Shown: positions 23,595 to 35,917, numbered from the stretch's first letter. The stretch: 53,257 nucleotides of DNA from an uncultured Clostridia bacterium (GCA_944391575.1 CALXUC010000007.1:1-53257), one strand, 5' to 3'. Notes: a model not told the origin generated them from the letters alone. Translations and numbers: made by a program.

Positions 23595-26500
23595 TTATTT
23601 ATTTTCATCTTCTATTTGTAATTTTTTCTCAATTTTTATTTCGCAATCATCATCTTCTTCAGAATTTTCTGTATTTATATGTAATCCTCTGTATTTCATT
23701 AAACCAGTTCCTGCTGGTATTAATTTACCGATTATTACATTTTCCTTTAATCCCATTAAGTTATCTACTTTTCCTTTTATTGCTGCATCTGTTAATACTC
23801 TTGTTGTTTCTTGGAATGATGCTGCTGATAAGAAGCTATCTGTTGCAAGTGATGCTTTTGTAATTCCTAATAGTGTTACGCTAGCTTTTGCTGGTGTTTT
23901 CCCTTCTGCTATCATTTTTTCATTTTCTTCTTCATATTGATATATATCTACTAATGAGCCATCAAAGAATGAAGTATCTCCACTATCTTCTATTTTTACT
24001 TTTTTAAGCATTTGTCTACAAATTACTTCTATATGCTTGTCGTTTATGTCAACACCTTGATTTCTATATACTTTTTGTACTTCTGTTGTTAAGTATTTGT
24101 GAACTCCTTCTCTTCCTTTTATTAGAAGTATTTCATTTGGATTTATAGAACCTTCTGTTAATGGATCTCCTGCTTCTATCATGTCGCCTTCTTTTACTCT
24201 TATTTTTGATCCAAAGTTTATTACATAAGTTCTTGCATCTCCATCGCCTACTACAGTAATTTCTTTTCTCTTTTTAGATGCGTCTGCGTCTTTTATTGTT
24301 ACTTTTCCAGCTATTTCTGTAATTACTGCCATACCTTTTGGTTTTCTTGCTTCAAATAACTCTTCAACCCTTGGAAGACCTTGTGTAATATCTCCTCCTG
24401 CTACACCACCTGTGTGGAATGTTCTCATTGTTAATTGTGTTCCTGGCTCTCCTATTGATTGTGCTGCTATTATTCCTACGGCTTCTCCTATATTTACCTT
24501 TTCTCTTGTTGCAAGTCCCATTCCATAACATTTAGCACATACACCGTGTTTTGCTTTACATTCTAGTACTGAACGAACTTTTACTGTTTCTATTCCTAAT
24601 GCTTCTATTTTTTCTGCCATTTTTTCTTTTATCATTTCGTCTTTACTTACTAGAACTTCTCCAGTTTCTGGATTTATTATATCTTCTAATGGATATCTAC
24701 CTATTAATCTTTCTGATAATTTTTCTATTACTTGATTTCCATCTTTTATTGCGAATATTTCTATTCCTTTTGTTGTACCACAGTCATCTTCTCTTACGAT
24801 TATTTCTTGACTTACGTCTACTAATCTTCTTGTTAAGTATCCAGAGTCTGCTGTTCTTAATGCTGTATCTGCTAAACCTTTTCTAGCACCGTGTGATGAT
24901 ATGAAGTATTCTAATGCGTCTAATCCTTCACGGAAACAAGATTTAATTGGTATTTCTACAGCTTTACCTGATGTATTAGCCATAAGACCACGCATACCAG
25001 CTATTTGTCTTAATTGGTTCATGTTACCTCTAGCTCCAGATTGTGCCATCATGTATATAGGGTTTAATTCGTCGAAGTTTGCTTTCATGGCTTCTGTTAC
25101 GTCCTTTGTAACTCTTTCCCATATTTTTATTACTTCGTTATATCTTTCGTCGTTTGTTATTAAACCTCTTTTATATTGTTTTAATACATTTTCTACTTCT
25201 TTTTCAGCTTCTGCTAATATTTCTTTTTTAGCTTCTGGTACAGCTACGTCTGCAACAGATACTGTTATAGCTCCTTTTGTAGAATATTTATAACCCATTG
25301 ATTTAATGTAGTCTAATAATTCTGCTGTTCTTGTTAATCCATGTTCATTTATACATTTTGAAATAATTTTTCCTAAATTCTTTTTCATAACTGGGAAATC
25401 TATTTCTAAATTAAATGCTGTTTCTGGATTTGTTCTATCCACAAATCCTAAATCTTGTGGAATACCTTCGTTATATATTATTCTACCCGCTGTTGCTTCT
25501 ATTAATTTATGTTGTTCTACACCATCTATTGTTTTATATGCTCTTACTTTTATTTTAGCGTGTAATCCTAAGTCTCCATTTTCATAAGCCATTATTACTT
25601 CGTCAAAATCTTTAAAGATTTTGCCTTCACCTTTTTCACCATCTATTTGCATTGTTAAATAGTAACTTCCTAAAATCATATCTTGTGTAGGAACTGTTAC
25701 TGGGTTACCATCTTGAGGTTTTAAAAGGTTGTTTACTGATAACATTAAAAATCTTGCTTCTGCTTGTGCTTCTGGTGATAATGGAACGTGTATAGCCATT
25801 TGGTCACCATCGAAGTCTGCGTTGAATGCTGTACATACTAATGGGTGTAATTTTATTGCTCTGCCGTCTACTAATACTGGCTCAAATGCTTGTATACCAA
25901 GTCTGTGTAATGTTGGAGCACGGTTTAACATAACTGGATGATCTTTTATAACTTCTTCTAGTATGTCCCATACTTCTGGTTTTAATTTTTCTACCATTCT
26001 TTTAGCATTTTTTATGTTATGTGCTATTCCTCTTTCTACTAGTTCTTTCATTACAAATGGTTTGAACAATTCTACTGCCATTTCCTTTGGAACACCACAT
26101 TGATATATTTTTAATTCTGGTCCTACTACTATAACTGAACGTCCAGAGTAGTCAACCCTTTTTCCTAAAAGGTTTTGTCTGAATCTACCTGTTTTACCTT
26201 TTAACATATCTGATAAAGATTTTAATGGTCTATTTCCTGCTCCAGTTACTGGTCTTCCTCTTCTACCATTATCTATAAGTGCATCTACAGCTTCTTGTAA
26301 CATTCTCTTTTCGTTTCTTACTATTATTTCTGGTGCACCCAAATCTAATAATCTTTTTAAACGATTATTTCTGTTTATAACTCTTCTATATAAGTCATTT
26401 AAGTCAGATGTTGCGAATCTTCCACCATCTAATTGTACCATTGGTCTTAATTCTGGTGGTATTACCGGAATTACTTCCATTACCATCCATTCTGGTTTGT

Positions 26501-27164
26501 TGCCAGACATTCTGAAAGATTCTACTGTGTCTAATCTTTTTACTAATTTAGAACGTTTTTGTTCTGTTGCTGTTTCAATTTCCTTCTTTATTTCTTCACA
26601 TAATTTTTCAACATCTATTTCTCTTAATAATTTTCTTATTGCTTGTGCTCCCATTTCTGCTTTAAATGAATCTTTACCATATTTTTCAACAGCTTCATGG
26701 TATTCTTTTTCACTTAATATTTGGTTTTGCATTAAGTCAGATGTTCCTTTATCTGTAACTATGTATGCTGCAAAATATATTACTTTTTCCAAGTTTCTTG
26801 GTGATATATCTAGCATTAAAGCTATTCTATTTGGTATTCCTTTGAAATACCAGATATGGGCTACTGGGGCTGCAAGTTCTATATGCCCCATACGCTCTCT
26901 TCTTACTTTAGATTTTGTAACTTCTACACCGCAACGGTCACAAATTATTCCTTTATATCTTACTCTCTTATATTTACCACAATGGCATTCCCAGTCTTTT
27001 GTTGGACCAAATATTTTTTCACAGAATAAACCTTCTTTTTCTGGTTTTAATGTTCTGTAATTTATTGTTTCTGGCTTTTTTACTTCTCCTCTAGACCATT
27101 CTCTTATTTTTTCATCTGAGGCTAAACCAATTTTAATTTTATTAAAAATTTCTAGTTCGTCCAC
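23595..27164 (-). CDS. rpoC: DNA-directed RNA polymerase subunit beta'
   Basis: A 1189-residue core transcription subunit of normal Bacillota length. It begins with the N-terminal zinc site [18 protein letters not shown] (about 60-80), the catalytic Mg-binding NADFDGDQM (about 450-458), bridge-helix and trigger-loop region ([20 protein letters not shown]) and a second zinc cluster (CGTTKG and [11 protein letters not shown]). No large lineage insert interrupts the DPBB region. The start is a GTG at 27164 with GGGGG upstream; [16 protein letters not shown] is the expected N-terminus. It lies 27 nt after rpoB in one operon and ends in a strong terminator. Confidence 0.98.
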   Translation of the reverse strand: MDELEIFNKIKIGLASDEKIREWSRGEVKKPETINYRTLKPEKEGLFCEKIFGPTKDWECHCGKYKRVRYKGIICDRCGVEVTKSKVRRERMGHIELAAPVAHIWYFKGIPNRIALMLDISPRNLEKVIYFAAYIVTDKGTSDLMQNQILSEKEYHEAVEKYGKDSFKAEMGAQAIRKLLREIDVEKLCEEIKKEIETATEQKRSKLVKRLDTVESFRMSGNKPEWMVMEVIPVIPPELRPMVQLDGGRFATSDLNDLYRRVINRNNRLKRLLDLGAPEIIVRNEKRMLQEAVDALIDNGRRGRPVTGAGNRPLKSLSDMLKGKTGRFRQNLLGKRVDYSGRSVIVVGPELKIYQCGVPKEMAVELFKPFVMKELVERGIAHNIKNAKRMVEKLKPEVWDILEEVIKDHPVMLNRAPTLHRLGIQAFEPVLVDGRAIKLHPLVCTAFNADFDGDQMAIHVPLSPEAQAEARFLMLSVNNLLKPQDGNPVTVPTQDMILGSYYLTMQIDGEKGEGKIFKDFDEVIMAYENGDLGLHAKIKVRAYKTIDGVEQHKLIEATAGRIIYNEGIPQDLGFVDRTNPETAFNLEIDFPVMKKNLGKIISKCINEHGLTRTAELLDYIKSMGYKYSTKGAITVSVADVAVPEAKKEILAEAEKEVENVLKQYKRGLITNDERYNEVIKIWERVTKDVTEAMKANFDELNPIYMMAQSGARGNMNQLRQIAGMRGLMANTSGKAVEIPIKSCFREGLDALEYFISSHGARKGLADTALRTADSGYLTRRLVDVSQEIIVREDDCGTTKGIEIFAIKDGNQVIEKLSERLIGRYPLEDIINPETGEVLVSKDEMIKEKMAEKIEALGIETVKVRSVLECKAKHGVCAKCYGMGLATREKVNIGEAVGIIAAQSIGEPGTQLTMRTFHTGGVAGGDITQGLPRVEELFEARKPKGMAVITEIAGKVTIKDADASKKRKEITVVGDGDARTYVINFGSKIRVKEGDMIEAGDPLTEGSINPNEILLIKGREGVHKYLTTEVQKVYRNQGVDINDKHIEVICRQMLKKVKIEDSGDTSFFDGSLVDIYQYEEENEKMIAEGKTPAKASVTLLGITKASLATDSFLSAASFQETTRVLTDAAIKGKVDNLMGLKENVIIGKLIPAGTGLMKYRGLHINTENSEEDDDCEIKIEKKLQIEDENK

Positions 27165-27191
27165 AAATGTACCCCCTTTTAATATTTTTTA

Positions 27192-30100
27192 CTATTTCTC
27201 GTCTTCACCTAAAAAGTCTTCATCATATAACATATCATCATTTTCGCTATCATCATCTTCTTCATTTTCGTCTAAATCTTCTTCTTCATATCCAAAGTCT
27301 AAATCATCATCTGCTAATAATAAATTGTCTTCTTCATCTGGATTAAATTCTATTCCATCTTCTATATGCTCTTTTAATTCTAACTCTTCATCATTTTCAG
27401 TATATAGTTTAATATCTAATCCTAAACTTTGAAGTTCTTTTATTAATACTTTGAAACTTTCTGGTACACCTGGTTCAGGAATATTTTCACCTTTTACTAT
27501 TGCTTCATAAGTTTTTACTCTTCCTACAATATCGTCAGATTTTACTGTTAATATTTCTTGTAGTGTATATGCTGCTCCATATGCCTCTAATGCCCAAACT
27601 TCCATTTCTCCAAATCTTTGTCCGCCAAATTGTGCTTTACCACCTAATGGTTGTTGTGTTACTAATGAGTATGGTCCTGTTGAACGAGCGTGTATTTTGT
27701 CGTCTACTAAGTGGTGTAATTTTAACATATACATAACTCCAACTGTTATTGGTTTATCAAATGGTTCTCCTGTTCTTCCGTCATATAGTATTGTTTTTCC
27801 GTCTTCTGAGAAGTTCGCCATTCTTAACATTTCTCTAATATCTTCTTCTGAAGCTCCATCAAATACTGGTGTTGCAACTTTCCATCCTAGTAATCTTGCT
27901 GCTCCTCCTAAATGCACCTCTAAAACTTGTCCTAAATTCATACGTGAAGGTACACCTAATGGGTTTAATACAACATCTATTGGTGTTCCGTCTGGCATAA
28001 ATGGCATATCTTCTTCTGGTAATATTCTTGATACAACACCTTTGTTTCCGTGACGTCCTGCCATTTTATCTCCAACAGATATTTTTCTTTTTTGTGCTAT
28101 ATATACTCTAATTACTTGGTTTACACCTGGCCCTAATTCGTCTGAGTTTTGTCTATCATATACTTTTACATCTACAATAGTTCCAGCTTCTCCATGAGGT
28201 ACTTTTAATGAAGTATCTCTTACTTCTCTTGCTTTTTCACCAAATATTGCTCTTAAAAGTTTCTCTTCTGGTGTTAATTCTGTTTCACCTTTTGGAGTAA
28301 CTTTACCTACTAATATATCTCCTGGTCTAACTTCTGCACCTATTCTAATAATTCCGTTTTCATCTAAGTCTTTTAATCCGTCTTCACCTACATTTGGAAT
28401 ATCTCTTGTGATTTCTTCTGGTCCTAATTTTGTGTCTCTACATTCACAGTCATATTCTTCAATATGTATTGAAGTATATACGTCTTCTTTTACTAGTCTT
28501 TCATTTAATAGAATAGCATCCTCGTAGTTATACCCTTCCCATGTTGTAAAAGCTATAACAACATTTCTTCCTAATGCCATTTCGCCTTTGTCTGTTGCTG
28601 GTCCATCTGCTATTACATCTCCTGCTTTTACTTTTTCGCCTCTAACAACTATTGGTCTTTGATTTATACAAGTTCCACCATTTGTTCTCTTAAATTTTTG
28701 TAATTTATATACTTCTCTATTTTTACCTTTTACGATTATTTCGTCTCCAGTTACTCTTTCGACTACTCCATCTTCTTTTGCAAGTACTGATATTCCGCAG
28801 TCTTTAGCAGCTCTATATTCTATACCTGTTCCTACTATTGGTGAGTCTGATTTTAGTAAAGGAACGGCTTGTCTTTGCATGTTTGCTCCCATTAATGCAC
28901 GGTTAGCGTCATCATGCTCTAAGAATGGAATCATTGCAGCAGCTACAGATACTAATTGTTTTGGAGAAACATCTACATATGTAACTCTTTCTCTTTCAAC
29001 TTCTATAACTTCATCTAAATATCTAACTCTTACTCTTTTATTTTTGAAACTTTTATCTTCGTTTAAAGGTTCTGTTGCTTGTGCTATAATTTCATCTTCT
29101 TCTCTGTCTGCTGTCATATATTCTATTTCATCTGTTACGCAATGTGTAACAGGATCAACTTTTCTATATGGTGTTTCTATAAATCCATATTCATTTATAA
29201 TTGCAAAAGTTGATAATGCAGAGATTAACCCAATGTTTGGTCCTTCTGGAGATTCTATAGGGCATAATCTACCATAGTGTGTATAGTGAACGTCTCTTAC
29301 TTCGAATCCTGCTCTTTCTCTTGATAATCCTCCTGGTCCTAATGCTGATATTCTTCTTTTATGTGTTAATTCTGATAAAGGATTTGTTTGGTCCATAAAT
29401 TGTGATAATTGTGAGCTTCCAAAGAATTCTTTTATTGCTGATGTTATAGGTTTTGTGTTTATAAGTGTTTGTGGTGTTACAACGTCTAAATCTTGAATTG
29501 TCATTCTTTCACGTACAACTCTTTCTAATCTTGTTAATCCTATTCTGAATTGATTTTGTAATAATTCGCCTACACATCTTATTCTTCTATTTCCTAAATG
29601 GTCTATATCATCTACATTTCCTAAACCATATTGTAAGTTTAATAAGTAATTAACTGATGCAAATATATCTTCTGTTGTTACATGTTTAGGTACTAATTCT
29701 TCCATTCTTTCTTTTATTGCTTTTTTTATTTCTTTTTCTTCTTTTACAGTACTTAATATGCTTTTTAATACTTCATAATTTACTAATTCTTTTATACCTA
29801 AGTCTGATATATCAAAATTTACAAATTTTTTGATATCTACTGTTCCATTACCTATTATTCTGACTTTTTTATCTTCTACTTTTATATCTACTACATTTAT
29901 ACCTGAGTTTTGAATTTCTTGTGCTACCTCTTTTGAAATAATGTTATCTTTTTCTACCATTATTTCTCCAGTTTCAGGATTTATAATGTCTTCAAACGCT
30001 ACTTTGTTTTGAATTCTATTTGCTAAGTTTAACTTTAAGTTATATTTATATCTTCCTACTTTTGCTAAATCGTAACGTCTTGCATCGAAAAACATTCCAT

Positions 30101-30875
30101 TAAATAAATTTCTTGCAGCATCTACAGTTGGTAATTCACCTGGTCTTAATTTTTTATAGATTTCCACTATTGCTTCGTCCGGAGTTTTTGCAGTATCTTT
30201 ATTTAATGTTGCTACTATTTTATCTTCATTTCCGAATGCTTCTAATATTTCAGTATCTGTTGATAACCCTAATACTCTTAATAATGTTGTTACAGGTAAT
30301 TTTCTTGTTCTATCTATTCTTACATAGAAAACATCATTTGCATCTGTTTCATATTCTAACCATGCACCTCTTATAGGCATTACAGTTGCTGCGTATAACT
30401 TTTTACCTGTTTTGTCATAATCTGATGCGTAATAACATCCTGGAGAACGAACTAATTGGCTAACTACAACTCTTTCAGCTCCATTTATAATAAATGTTCC
30501 ATTATCTGTCATTAATGGAAAGTCGCCTAAATATATTTCTTGTTCTTTTATTTCTCCTGTCTCCCTATTTATAAGTCTTACTTTTACATGTAATCTTGTT
30601 GCGTATGTAGCATCTCTATCTTTAGCTTCTTGCAATGAGTATTTTGTCTTGTCCTCCATGTAATAGTCAAAAAATTCTAACACTAAATTGCCAGAATAAT
30701 CGATTATTGGAGATATGTCTTTTAATACTTCTCCTAATCCTTCTTTTACAAACCACTCATAAGAATCTTTTTGAACTTTTATCATATTTGGAATTTCTAC
30801 AGAATCTCCAACTTTTGCAAAGCTTTTTCTTACACATTTCTCATGAACTATATCTGTAATATTCAAATCTACCAC
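27192..30875 (-). CDS. rpoB: DNA-directed RNA polymerase subunit beta
   Basis: A 1227-residue catalytic subunit. The rifampicin-binding cluster [29 protein letters not shown] keeps the Gln, Asp, His and Ser positions whose change gives resistance, so the enzyme is predicted rifamycin sensitive. C-terminal clamp motifs [20 protein letters not shown] are intact. An unusually long acidic tail (about 50 residues, rich in Asp/Glu) follows [14 protein letters not shown]. The start is uncertain between GTG at 30875 and TTG three codons later, which is better spaced from AGAGGTG. Upstream is not rplL but a 360-nt leader with its own promoter. Confidence 0.98.
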   Translation of the reverse strand: MVDLNITDIVHEKCVRKSFAKVGDSVEIPNMIKVQKDSYEWFVKEGLGEVLKDISPIIDYSGNLVLEFFDYYMEDKTKYSLQEAKDRDATYATRLHVKVRLINRETGEIKEQEIYLGDFPLMTDNGTFIINGAERVVVSQLVRSPGCYYASDYDKTGKKLYAATVMPIRGAWLEYETDANDVFYVRIDRTRKLPVTTLLRVLGLSTDTEILEAFGNEDKIVATLNKDTAKTPDEAIVEIYKKLRPGELPTVDAARNLFNGMFFDARRYDLAKVGRYKYNLKLNLANRIQNKVAFEDIINPETGEIMVEKDNIISKEVAQEIQNSGINVVDIKVEDKKVRIIGNGTVDIKKFVNFDISDLGIKELVNYEVLKSILSTVKEEKEIKKAIKERMEELVPKHVTTEDIFASVNYLLNLQYGLGNVDDIDHLGNRRIRCVGELLQNQFRIGLTRLERVVRERMTIQDLDVVTPQTLINTKPITSAIKEFFGSSQLSQFMDQTNPLSELTHKRRISALGPGGLSRERAGFEVRDVHYTHYGRLCPIESPEGPNIGLISALSTFAIINEYGFIETPYRKVDPVTHCVTDEIEYMTADREEDEIIAQATEPLNEDKSFKNKRVRVRYLDEVIEVERERVTYVDVSPKQLVSVAAAMIPFLEHDDANRALMGANMQRQAVPLLKSDSPIVGTGIEYRAAKDCGISVLAKEDGVVERVTGDEIIVKGKNREVYKLQKFKRTNGGTCINQRPIVVRGEKVKAGDVIADGPATDKGEMALGRNVVIAFTTWEGYNYEDAILLNERLVKEDVYTSIHIEEYDCECRDTKLGPEEITRDIPNVGEDGLKDLDENGIIRIGAEVRPGDILVGKVTPKGETELTPEEKLLRAIFGEKAREVRDTSLKVPHGEAGTIVDVKVYDRQNSDELGPGVNQVIRVYIAQKRKISVGDKMAGRHGNKGVVSRILPEEDMPFMPDGTPIDVVLNPLGVPSRMNLGQVLEVHLGGAARLLGWKVATPVFDGASEEDIREMLRMANFSEDGKTILYDGRTGEPFDKPITVGVMYMLKLHHLVDDKIHARSTGPYSLVTQQPLGGKAQFGGQRFGEMEVWALEAYGAAYTLQEILTVKSDDIVGRVKTYEAIVKGENIPEPGVPESFKVLIKELQSLGLDIKLYTENDEELELKEHIEDGIEFNPDEEDNLLLADDDLDFGYEEEDLDENEEDDDSENDDMLYDEDFLGEDEK

Positions 30876-31240
30876 CTCTAAAAAAATTTTAGCAGTTTTT
30901 TAGACTATTATTTTTAACTTATAAATAGTCAAATATATATTGGTATTTTAAAAAATTCTTCTTGATATATCTCGTAATAACTTATAAAAATACTCCTGCC
31001 TAAATACTTTTATAAATTATTCGTAAATACACAATTCTTTTTTTTAAAACAATATAATCATAATAACGCCAATAAAAGGTATGCAAACTCTTTTTTAAAA
31101 ACCGTTTACTTACCTTTATTTCTAGTATATTTAGTTACTTTTTTATTATTAATATTTTTTTCATTATTTTAATTTTAACCACCCTTACTATCTGTTTTTT
31201 GATAGTTTTTTACTTTTTTGTTAAAACTTTTTATACAGTT
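30876..31240 (-). promoter_or_regulatory. Long structured 5' leader of rpoBC
   Basis: The transcript from the promoter at 31245-31273 has about 360 untranslated nt. Hairpins seen: AAAGGTAAGTAAAC with GTTTGCATACCTTT (31075-31117; 11 of 14 pairs, internal loop of three), GACTATT with AATAGTC (30903-30930), and ACTATC with GATAGT near the 5' end (about 31190-31207). None carries a clear T run, so these are not plain terminators. Possible roles are autoregulation or transcript stability. Confidence 0.45.
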
Positions 31241-31244
31241 ATTT

Positions 31245-31273
31245 ATTATATCATACAGAGTGGAGGTTGTCAA
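31245..31273 (-). promoter_or_regulatory. Perfect consensus promoter of rpoBC
   Basis: Minus strand: TTGACA (31268-31273), 17-bp spacer, TATAAT (31245-31250), with a TG extension. It is as strong as sigma-A promoters get. Confidence 0.9.
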
Positions 31274-31309
31274 GCAATTTTTGAAATTTTTTGCCTGATT
31301 TGTTATAAC

Positions 31310-31338
31310 TTGTATTTTTATTATAAAAGTGCTATAAT
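31310..31338 (+). promoter_or_regulatory. Sigma-A promoter of the lipoprotein gene
   Basis: Plus strand: -35 TTGTAT (31310-31315), 17-bp spacer, -10 TATAAT (31333-31338), 38 bp before the start; divergent from the rpoBC promoter, with -35 boxes only about 36 bp apart. Confidence 0.75.
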
Positions 31339-31376
31339 TATTATATCCATTTTATTTTAACATTAGGAGGTATCCT

Positions 31377-31745
31377 ATGCGGAAGCTCATTTCTATACTA
31401 GTTATGGTCTTTATGATGGTGACAACTTCTGGTTGTTATTATTATAATGGAGGATATTATTATCCTCATAGGTACAGGCATTATAGACCTGTGCCTCCAC
31501 CACCACCGCCGCCACATATGAGGCGTCCACCTCCGCCGCCGAGGCATTTTAGGAGGCCTACGCCTCCTCCGCCTAGACCTCACATGAGGCATGCGCCTCC
31601 GAGGCATTTTAGGCATGGACCTCCTCCAAGGAGTCATATGAGACAAGGTCCTCCTCCAAGAGGAGGAATGCGTCAAGGTCCGCCGCCTAGAGGTGGAAGA
31701 CCTGGTTCTGGTGGCCATGGCGGCCCTCGTGGTCCACATAGGTAA
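31377..31745 (+). CDS. GC-rich Pro/Arg/His-rich lipoprotein
   Basis: A 122-residue exported protein. A signal peptide (MRKLISILVMVFMMVTT) ends in lipobox TSGC (Cys20), so the protein is lipid-anchored on the outer face of the membrane. The remainder is low complexity: a Tyr-rich stretch, then proline runs alternating with RH/HMR units (PPPPPPPHMRR, PPPRHFRRP, GPPPRGGMRQ), strongly basic. Such tails may bind polyanions (teichoic acid, DNA, mucin) or metals through His. The gene is far richer in G and C than anything around it because of Pro/Arg/Gly codons. AGGAGGT precedes the ATG, and its own promoter and perfect terminator argue for a real gene. A longer antisense frame over it is a shadow. 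Confidence 0.8.
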   Translation: MRKLISILVMVFMMVTTSGCYYYNGGYYYPHRYRHYRPVPPPPPPPHMRRPPPPPRHFRRPTPPPPRPHMRHAPPRHFRHGPPPRSHMRQGPPPRGGMRQGPPPRGGRPGSGGHGGPRGPHR

Positions 31746-31754
31746 CCAAACTTT

Positions 31755-31797
31755 AACCCCTTCAATTAATAATATAATTGAAGGGGTTCTTTTTTTA
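31755..31797 (+). terminator. Rho-independent terminator of the lipoprotein gene
   Basis: AACCCCTTCAATTA and TAATTGAAGGGGTT form a perfect 14-bp stem with a 6-nt loop, followed by CTTTTTTT. Confidence 0.92.
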
Positions 31798-31896
31798 TTA
31801 AAATTAACTAAATATTTTATAAAATCTTTATATTTTATTAGGTCCATCTACTAAAACTATTGTAACTTGTATAATTATGTGTAGATTTTATATTTA

Positions 31897-34800
31897 TTAT
31901 TCTACACTTTTTAATGATTCTATCATATCTATTTTCTTTAATGCAAAATGTGATGTTATATTTACTATAATTGTAAATGCTAAAACTATTAAGAATGCAT
32001 ATACATAACTCATTGGTTCTATTATTTTTGGGAACATTATAAGTTCTAATTGTGCAATTTCTAATATATATATTGTTAATCCGCTTCCTATTACAAGACC
32101 TATTGCCATTCCTATTAAACTTAAAAACATCATTTCTCTATTAACGTAACTATCTATTTCTTTTGGATAAAATCCTAATACTTTTAACGTTGCTAATTCT
32201 CTAATTCTTTCGTTTATATTGATATTTGATAAGTTATATAATACTAACAATGCAAGAGCTCCTGATACTATTATTATAACCATTACTATAATACTCATAT
32301 CAACAAGTACGTTATCAACATCTGAATTTAAATTTATTGAAGATATTTTATAATTTGCTAATAATTCTTTTACAAGGTTTTGTTCTTGTTCATAATCTAA
32401 GTCTATAGTTTTAACTAGTAATACATTATCTTTTACCGAAGTTTCGTACAATTCTTCGTATAACTCACTTGTCATATATATATAATGTGAAATGTAATGT
32501 TCTGTTATATTGTTAACAGTTACTTCTTTTTTTACACCATCTTCATCTTCAATTTCTATTTTGTCTCCTGCTTCAATTTCTAACATGTTAGCAATTCTTT
32601 CTGTTAATATAATTCCATTATTATCTAAAGTATATTTTTCTTTTGTTTGTGTATTTCTTAAATTAATCATTCCGTCTAGACTTTCACTTGTCACTATTAA
32701 TTGTACATCTTTAGATTCATTATTATGATTTATTTTTACACTTTGCATTTTTACTGGTAATACTGCTTCAATTTCGTCATTTGTTTTTAAATCTTCTATC
32801 ATTTTTTGTTGTTCATCATCAGACATCTCTTCTAATACTACATTCATTTGATAATTATAAATTTCTCCATATTGTAATGGAACTAATTGTGATGTACTAT
32901 CATCTACACCGAAGCCTACTAAAGTTAATGCTGTTGCTCCACTTATACCTATAATTGTCATTAAAAATCTCTTTTTATAACGAAACATATTTCTAAAAGT
33001 AACTTTTTGTGTAAAAGATAATTTTTCCCATATAAAAGGTATTTTTTCTAAAAGAATTCTTTTACCAATTTGTGGAGATTTAGGTCTCATTAACGTTGCT
33101 GGTACATCTCTTAATTTTGCATAGCTTGCGTATATTGCTCCACCTATAATACAGATTGCAGAAATTAAAGAGCCTATAAACGCTAAATTCCAGTCATATA
33201 TAATAGGACCTATAGGTACATTTGTATAAGTTTCTAAACATAACGATTCTATTATATGTGTTAAAGTTTCAAAGCCTATAAATATTCCTAATACATTACC
33301 TATAACAGCTGCTAATGTTGCATATAATATATATTTAGTAGCTATTTGTATTTTGCTATATCCCATTGCTTTTAATGTTCCTATTTGAGTTCTTTCTTCA
33401 TCAACCATTCTTGTCATAGCATTTAAACTCATTAATGTTGCTACTGCAAAAAATATTATAGGGAACACTTTGCTTACTGTACTTAATATTTCAGAATATT
33501 GCATTGCTATACTATAACCTGTATTTGCTTCTTTTCTATCCCATAAATACCAAGTTGGATATTCTATTTTACTTACTTCTTCTTTAGCATCATCTAATTC
33601 TTTTTGAGCATCTGCTATTTTACTTTCCGCTTCTGCTTTTTGTTCTGCCAATTCTGCTTTTCCATCTTCTATTTCTACTTTAGCATCTTCTATTTCTTGT
33701 CTTGCATTTGCTAAAGTACTATATGTTGAAGATTTTTCTTTTTGTAATTCTGCTTTTGCTTCATCTAATTGGCTTTTTCCGTTAGCCAATTCTTCATCTA
33801 TTTGAATAATACTATTATTTGCTGTATTTATTCCATTTTCTATTTCTGTTTTTTGCTTTTCTAATTCTTGAATTTGCGCATTTAGAGTTTGCTTAATTGT
33901 TTCATCTTCTGTATTATCATACATTTCTTTTAAATTTGTAAGTTGAGTTGATAGTTGTGTTAAATTGCTATTTAACATAGCAATCTGTTCTTTTATTTGC
34001 GTTTTTCCATTTTCTGCTTCTACTACTTTTTCTTCATATAATTTTTCATTTTCTGCTATTTGTTTTTCAGCATTCGCAAATTCTGTATTTGCTTTTTCTG
34101 TATTGCTTTCTACTTCATTTTCTGCTTTTGCAATTTCATCTTCAGCATCTTTTATATCTTGTTCCGCTTTACTTATTTCATCTTCTGCTTTTTGTTTTTC
34201 TTCATCTAATTTAGCCTGAGCATCATTTATTTCTGTATTTGCATCATTTACTAAACTATCATATCTTGCCTGTTTTCTTTCTTCTGATATGCTATTAATA
34301 TTACTTATTAAACCTTCTATTTCTTCTCTATATTCTGTAGATTCAACTAATAAATTGTCTAAATTATTTGATGCTATATAAATAGTTGTATACACATCAC
34401 TATTTATATTTTCGCTATTTAAGTAAATATAGTAATCTACTTTACCAGCTCCTAATTTTGAAGTTCCTCTTTCTTCTGTTATATATAATGGCGTATTAAC
34501 TATTCCGCTTACTGTTACAGTAGCATTGTTTAGAAACGGATCTTCATTTTCTTCTAAAACTTCTATTAAATTTAACGTATCTCCTGTTTTTATATTTTGC
34601 TCACTAGCCAGCTTTTGGTCTATCATCACTTCATTACTTGCACTTGGGGCCGCACCTTCTAATACTTCCACTTTATTTATATTTTCATTATATTCCATTG
34701 CAGATATTACATATTGGCTATTATTTATTTCTAGCATCACATCTTTTTCATATGTAGGAACTGCATTTGTCACCCCTTCTACATTTTTAATTGCTTCTAC

Positions 34801-35013
34801 ATCTTCATCTGTTAAACCTAAAGTGGATGACAATTTTAAATCGTATATATCGTATTTCTTAAAATATTCGCCTACTGTGTACGCAATATTATCTCCACTT
34901 GCGCCTATTCCAACAAATATAGCTACACCTAACAATGCCATTAAGATTATTGAAATAAATCTTCTGTAAGATTTCTTTATTTCTCTAAGAGAATCTTTTA
35001 TAATAGTTCGCAT
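31897..35013 (-). CDS. MacB/FtsX-type ABC transporter permease with long periplasmic-type coiled coil
   Basis: A 1038-residue membrane protein. An N-terminal helix (about 18-38: FISIILMALLGVAIFVGIGA) and a MacB-like periplasmic core domain come first. A very long Glu/Lys/Ala coiled coil (about 245-490) contains repeats such as DAEDEIAKAENEVE. Then an FtsX domain of three helices with the DEERTQIGTLKAMGY motif, a second N-terminal-type helix and core domain, and a final FtsX domain (INERIRELATLKVLGFYP). This is the duplicated 8+2-helix architecture of large Gram-positive exporters that move lipids, peptides or toxins or act mechanically. ATG at 35013 follows GAGGTGAT. The ATPase lies directly upstream (60 nt). 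Substrate unknown. Confidence 0.9.
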   Translation of the reverse strand: MRTIIKDSLREIKKSYRRFISIILMALLGVAIFVGIGASGDNIAYTVGEYFKKYDIYDLKLSSTLGLTDEDVEAIKNVEGVTNAVPTYEKDVMLEINNSQYVISAMEYNENINKVEVLEGAAPSASNEVMIDQKLASEQNIKTGDTLNLIEVLEENEDPFLNNATVTVSGIVNTPLYITEERGTSKLGAGKVDYYIYLNSENINSDVYTTIYIASNNLDNLLVESTEYREEIEGLISNINSISEERKQARYDSLVNDANTEINDAQAKLDEEKQKAEDEISKAEQDIKDAEDEIAKAENEVESNTEKANTEFANAEKQIAENEKLYEEKVVEAENGKTQIKEQIAMLNSNLTQLSTQLTNLKEMYDNTEDETIKQTLNAQIQELEKQKTEIENGINTANNSIIQIDEELANGKSQLDEAKAELQKEKSSTYSTLANARQEIEDAKVEIEDGKAELAEQKAEAESKIADAQKELDDAKEEVSKIEYPTWYLWDRKEANTGYSIAMQYSEILSTVSKVFPIIFFAVATLMSLNAMTRMVDEERTQIGTLKAMGYSKIQIATKYILYATLAAVIGNVLGIFIGFETLTHIIESLCLETYTNVPIGPIIYDWNLAFIGSLISAICIIGGAIYASYAKLRDVPATLMRPKSPQIGKRILLEKIPFIWEKLSFTQKVTFRNMFRYKKRFLMTIIGISGATALTLVGFGVDDSTSQLVPLQYGEIYNYQMNVVLEEMSDDEQQKMIEDLKTNDEIEAVLPVKMQSVKINHNNESKDVQLIVTSESLDGMINLRNTQTKEKYTLDNNGIILTERIANMLEIEAGDKIEIEDEDGVKKEVTVNNITEHYISHYIYMTSELYEELYETSVKDNVLLVKTIDLDYEQEQNLVKELLANYKISSINLNSDVDNVLVDMSIIVMVIIIVSGALALLVLYNLSNININERIRELATLKVLGFYPKEIDSYVNREMMFLSLIGMAIGLVIGSGLTIYILEIAQLELIMFPKIIEPMSYVYAFLIVLAFTIIVNITSHFALKKIDMIESLKSVE

Positions 35014-35073
35014 GTTTAATATCACCTCGCTTCCCTTCCTAAATTGCATTTTTTCATATTTCTATTAGATTTA

Positions 35074-35775
35074 TTACCATTCTATTTCACTTATCGGTGT
35101 TGGATTATTATTAATCTCTATATTTGACACAGTTCCATTTTTAAATGATATTACTTTATCTGCCATTGGTGCTATTGCTGAGTTATGAGTTATTATTATA
35201 ACTGTGATTTTTTCTTTTCTACAAGTATCTTGCAATAATTGCAAAATTTGCTTACCAGTATTATAATCTAAAGCTCCTGTTGGTTCATCACATAATAATA
35301 ATTTAGGATTTTTTGCTATTGCACGTGCTATAGCAACTCTTTGTTGCTCACCGCCTGATAATTGAGATGGGAAATTATTTTTTCTTTGACCTAATCCTAC
35401 TTTTTCTAAGACCTCATTTGGATTTAATGGATGCTTTGAAATCTGCATTGCTAATTCTACATTTTCTTTTGCTGTTAAGTTTTGTACTAAGTTATAAAAT
35501 TGAAATACAAAACCTATATCATCTCTCCTATATTTTACTAATTGTCTTTCTTTAAATTCTGCTATATTTTTTCCATCTACAATTACTTTGCCTGATGTAG
35601 CTGAATCCATACCTCCTAAGATATTTAAAGCTGTGGTTTTTCCTGCTCCACTTGGTCCTACAATTACTACTAGCTCTCCTTTATCTATTGAAAATGTAGT
35701 GTTATTTAGAGCGTTTATCGTGATTTCTCCCATTTTATATTCTTTGTTTACGTTTTTAAATTCTATATATGCCAT
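35074..35775 (-). CDS. ABC transporter ATP-binding protein (MacB/LolD family)
   Basis: A 233-residue ATPase. Walker A is GPSGAGKTT (about 40-48), Q-loop [20 protein letters not shown], signature [14 protein letters not shown] (about 138-151), and Walker [13 protein letters not shown] (about 158-169), followed by the switch His (IITHNSAIA). It is typical of ATPases that pair with MacB/FtsX permeases; the partner is the next gene. AAGGAAGGTGAG precedes the ATG. It has its own promoter about 140 nt upstream. Export of antimicrobial peptides or lipoproteins is the usual role; no sensor kinase is adjacent to support a bacitracin-type system. Confidence 0.93.
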   Translation of the reverse strand: MAYIEFKNVNKEYKMGEITINALNNTTFSIDKGELVVIVGPSGAGKTTALNILGGMDSATSGKVIVDGKNIAEFKERQLVKYRRDDIGFVFQFYNLVQNLTAKENVELAMQISKHPLNPNEVLEKVGLGQRKNNFPSQLSGGEQQRVAIARAIAKNPKLLLCDEPTGALDYNTGKQILQLLQDTCRKEKITVIIITHNSAIAPMADKVISFKNGTVSNIEINNNPTPISEIEW

Positions 35776-35917
35776 TTTCTCACCTTCCTTTTACTAAAAT
35801 TTCTATTTTATTTTATTATATATTTTTATATTCTTTTTATTAGTTTTTGCATATTTATTTTATGTTGATTTTTATATATTTTTTGTTGATTTCTATTTGA
35901 AAAACACCTATATTAAT

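Noticed and set aside
23595..30875. Many plus-strand open frames opposite rpoB and rpoC
   Set aside because: They are antisense shadows of highly conserved genes, lack ribosome-binding sites and have no family resemblance.
31398..31847. 149-codon minus-strand frame over the lipoprotein gene
   Set aside because: It is antisense to a gene with lipobox, ribosome-binding site, promoter and terminator; its Arg/Ser-rich product reflects the GC-rich repeat only.
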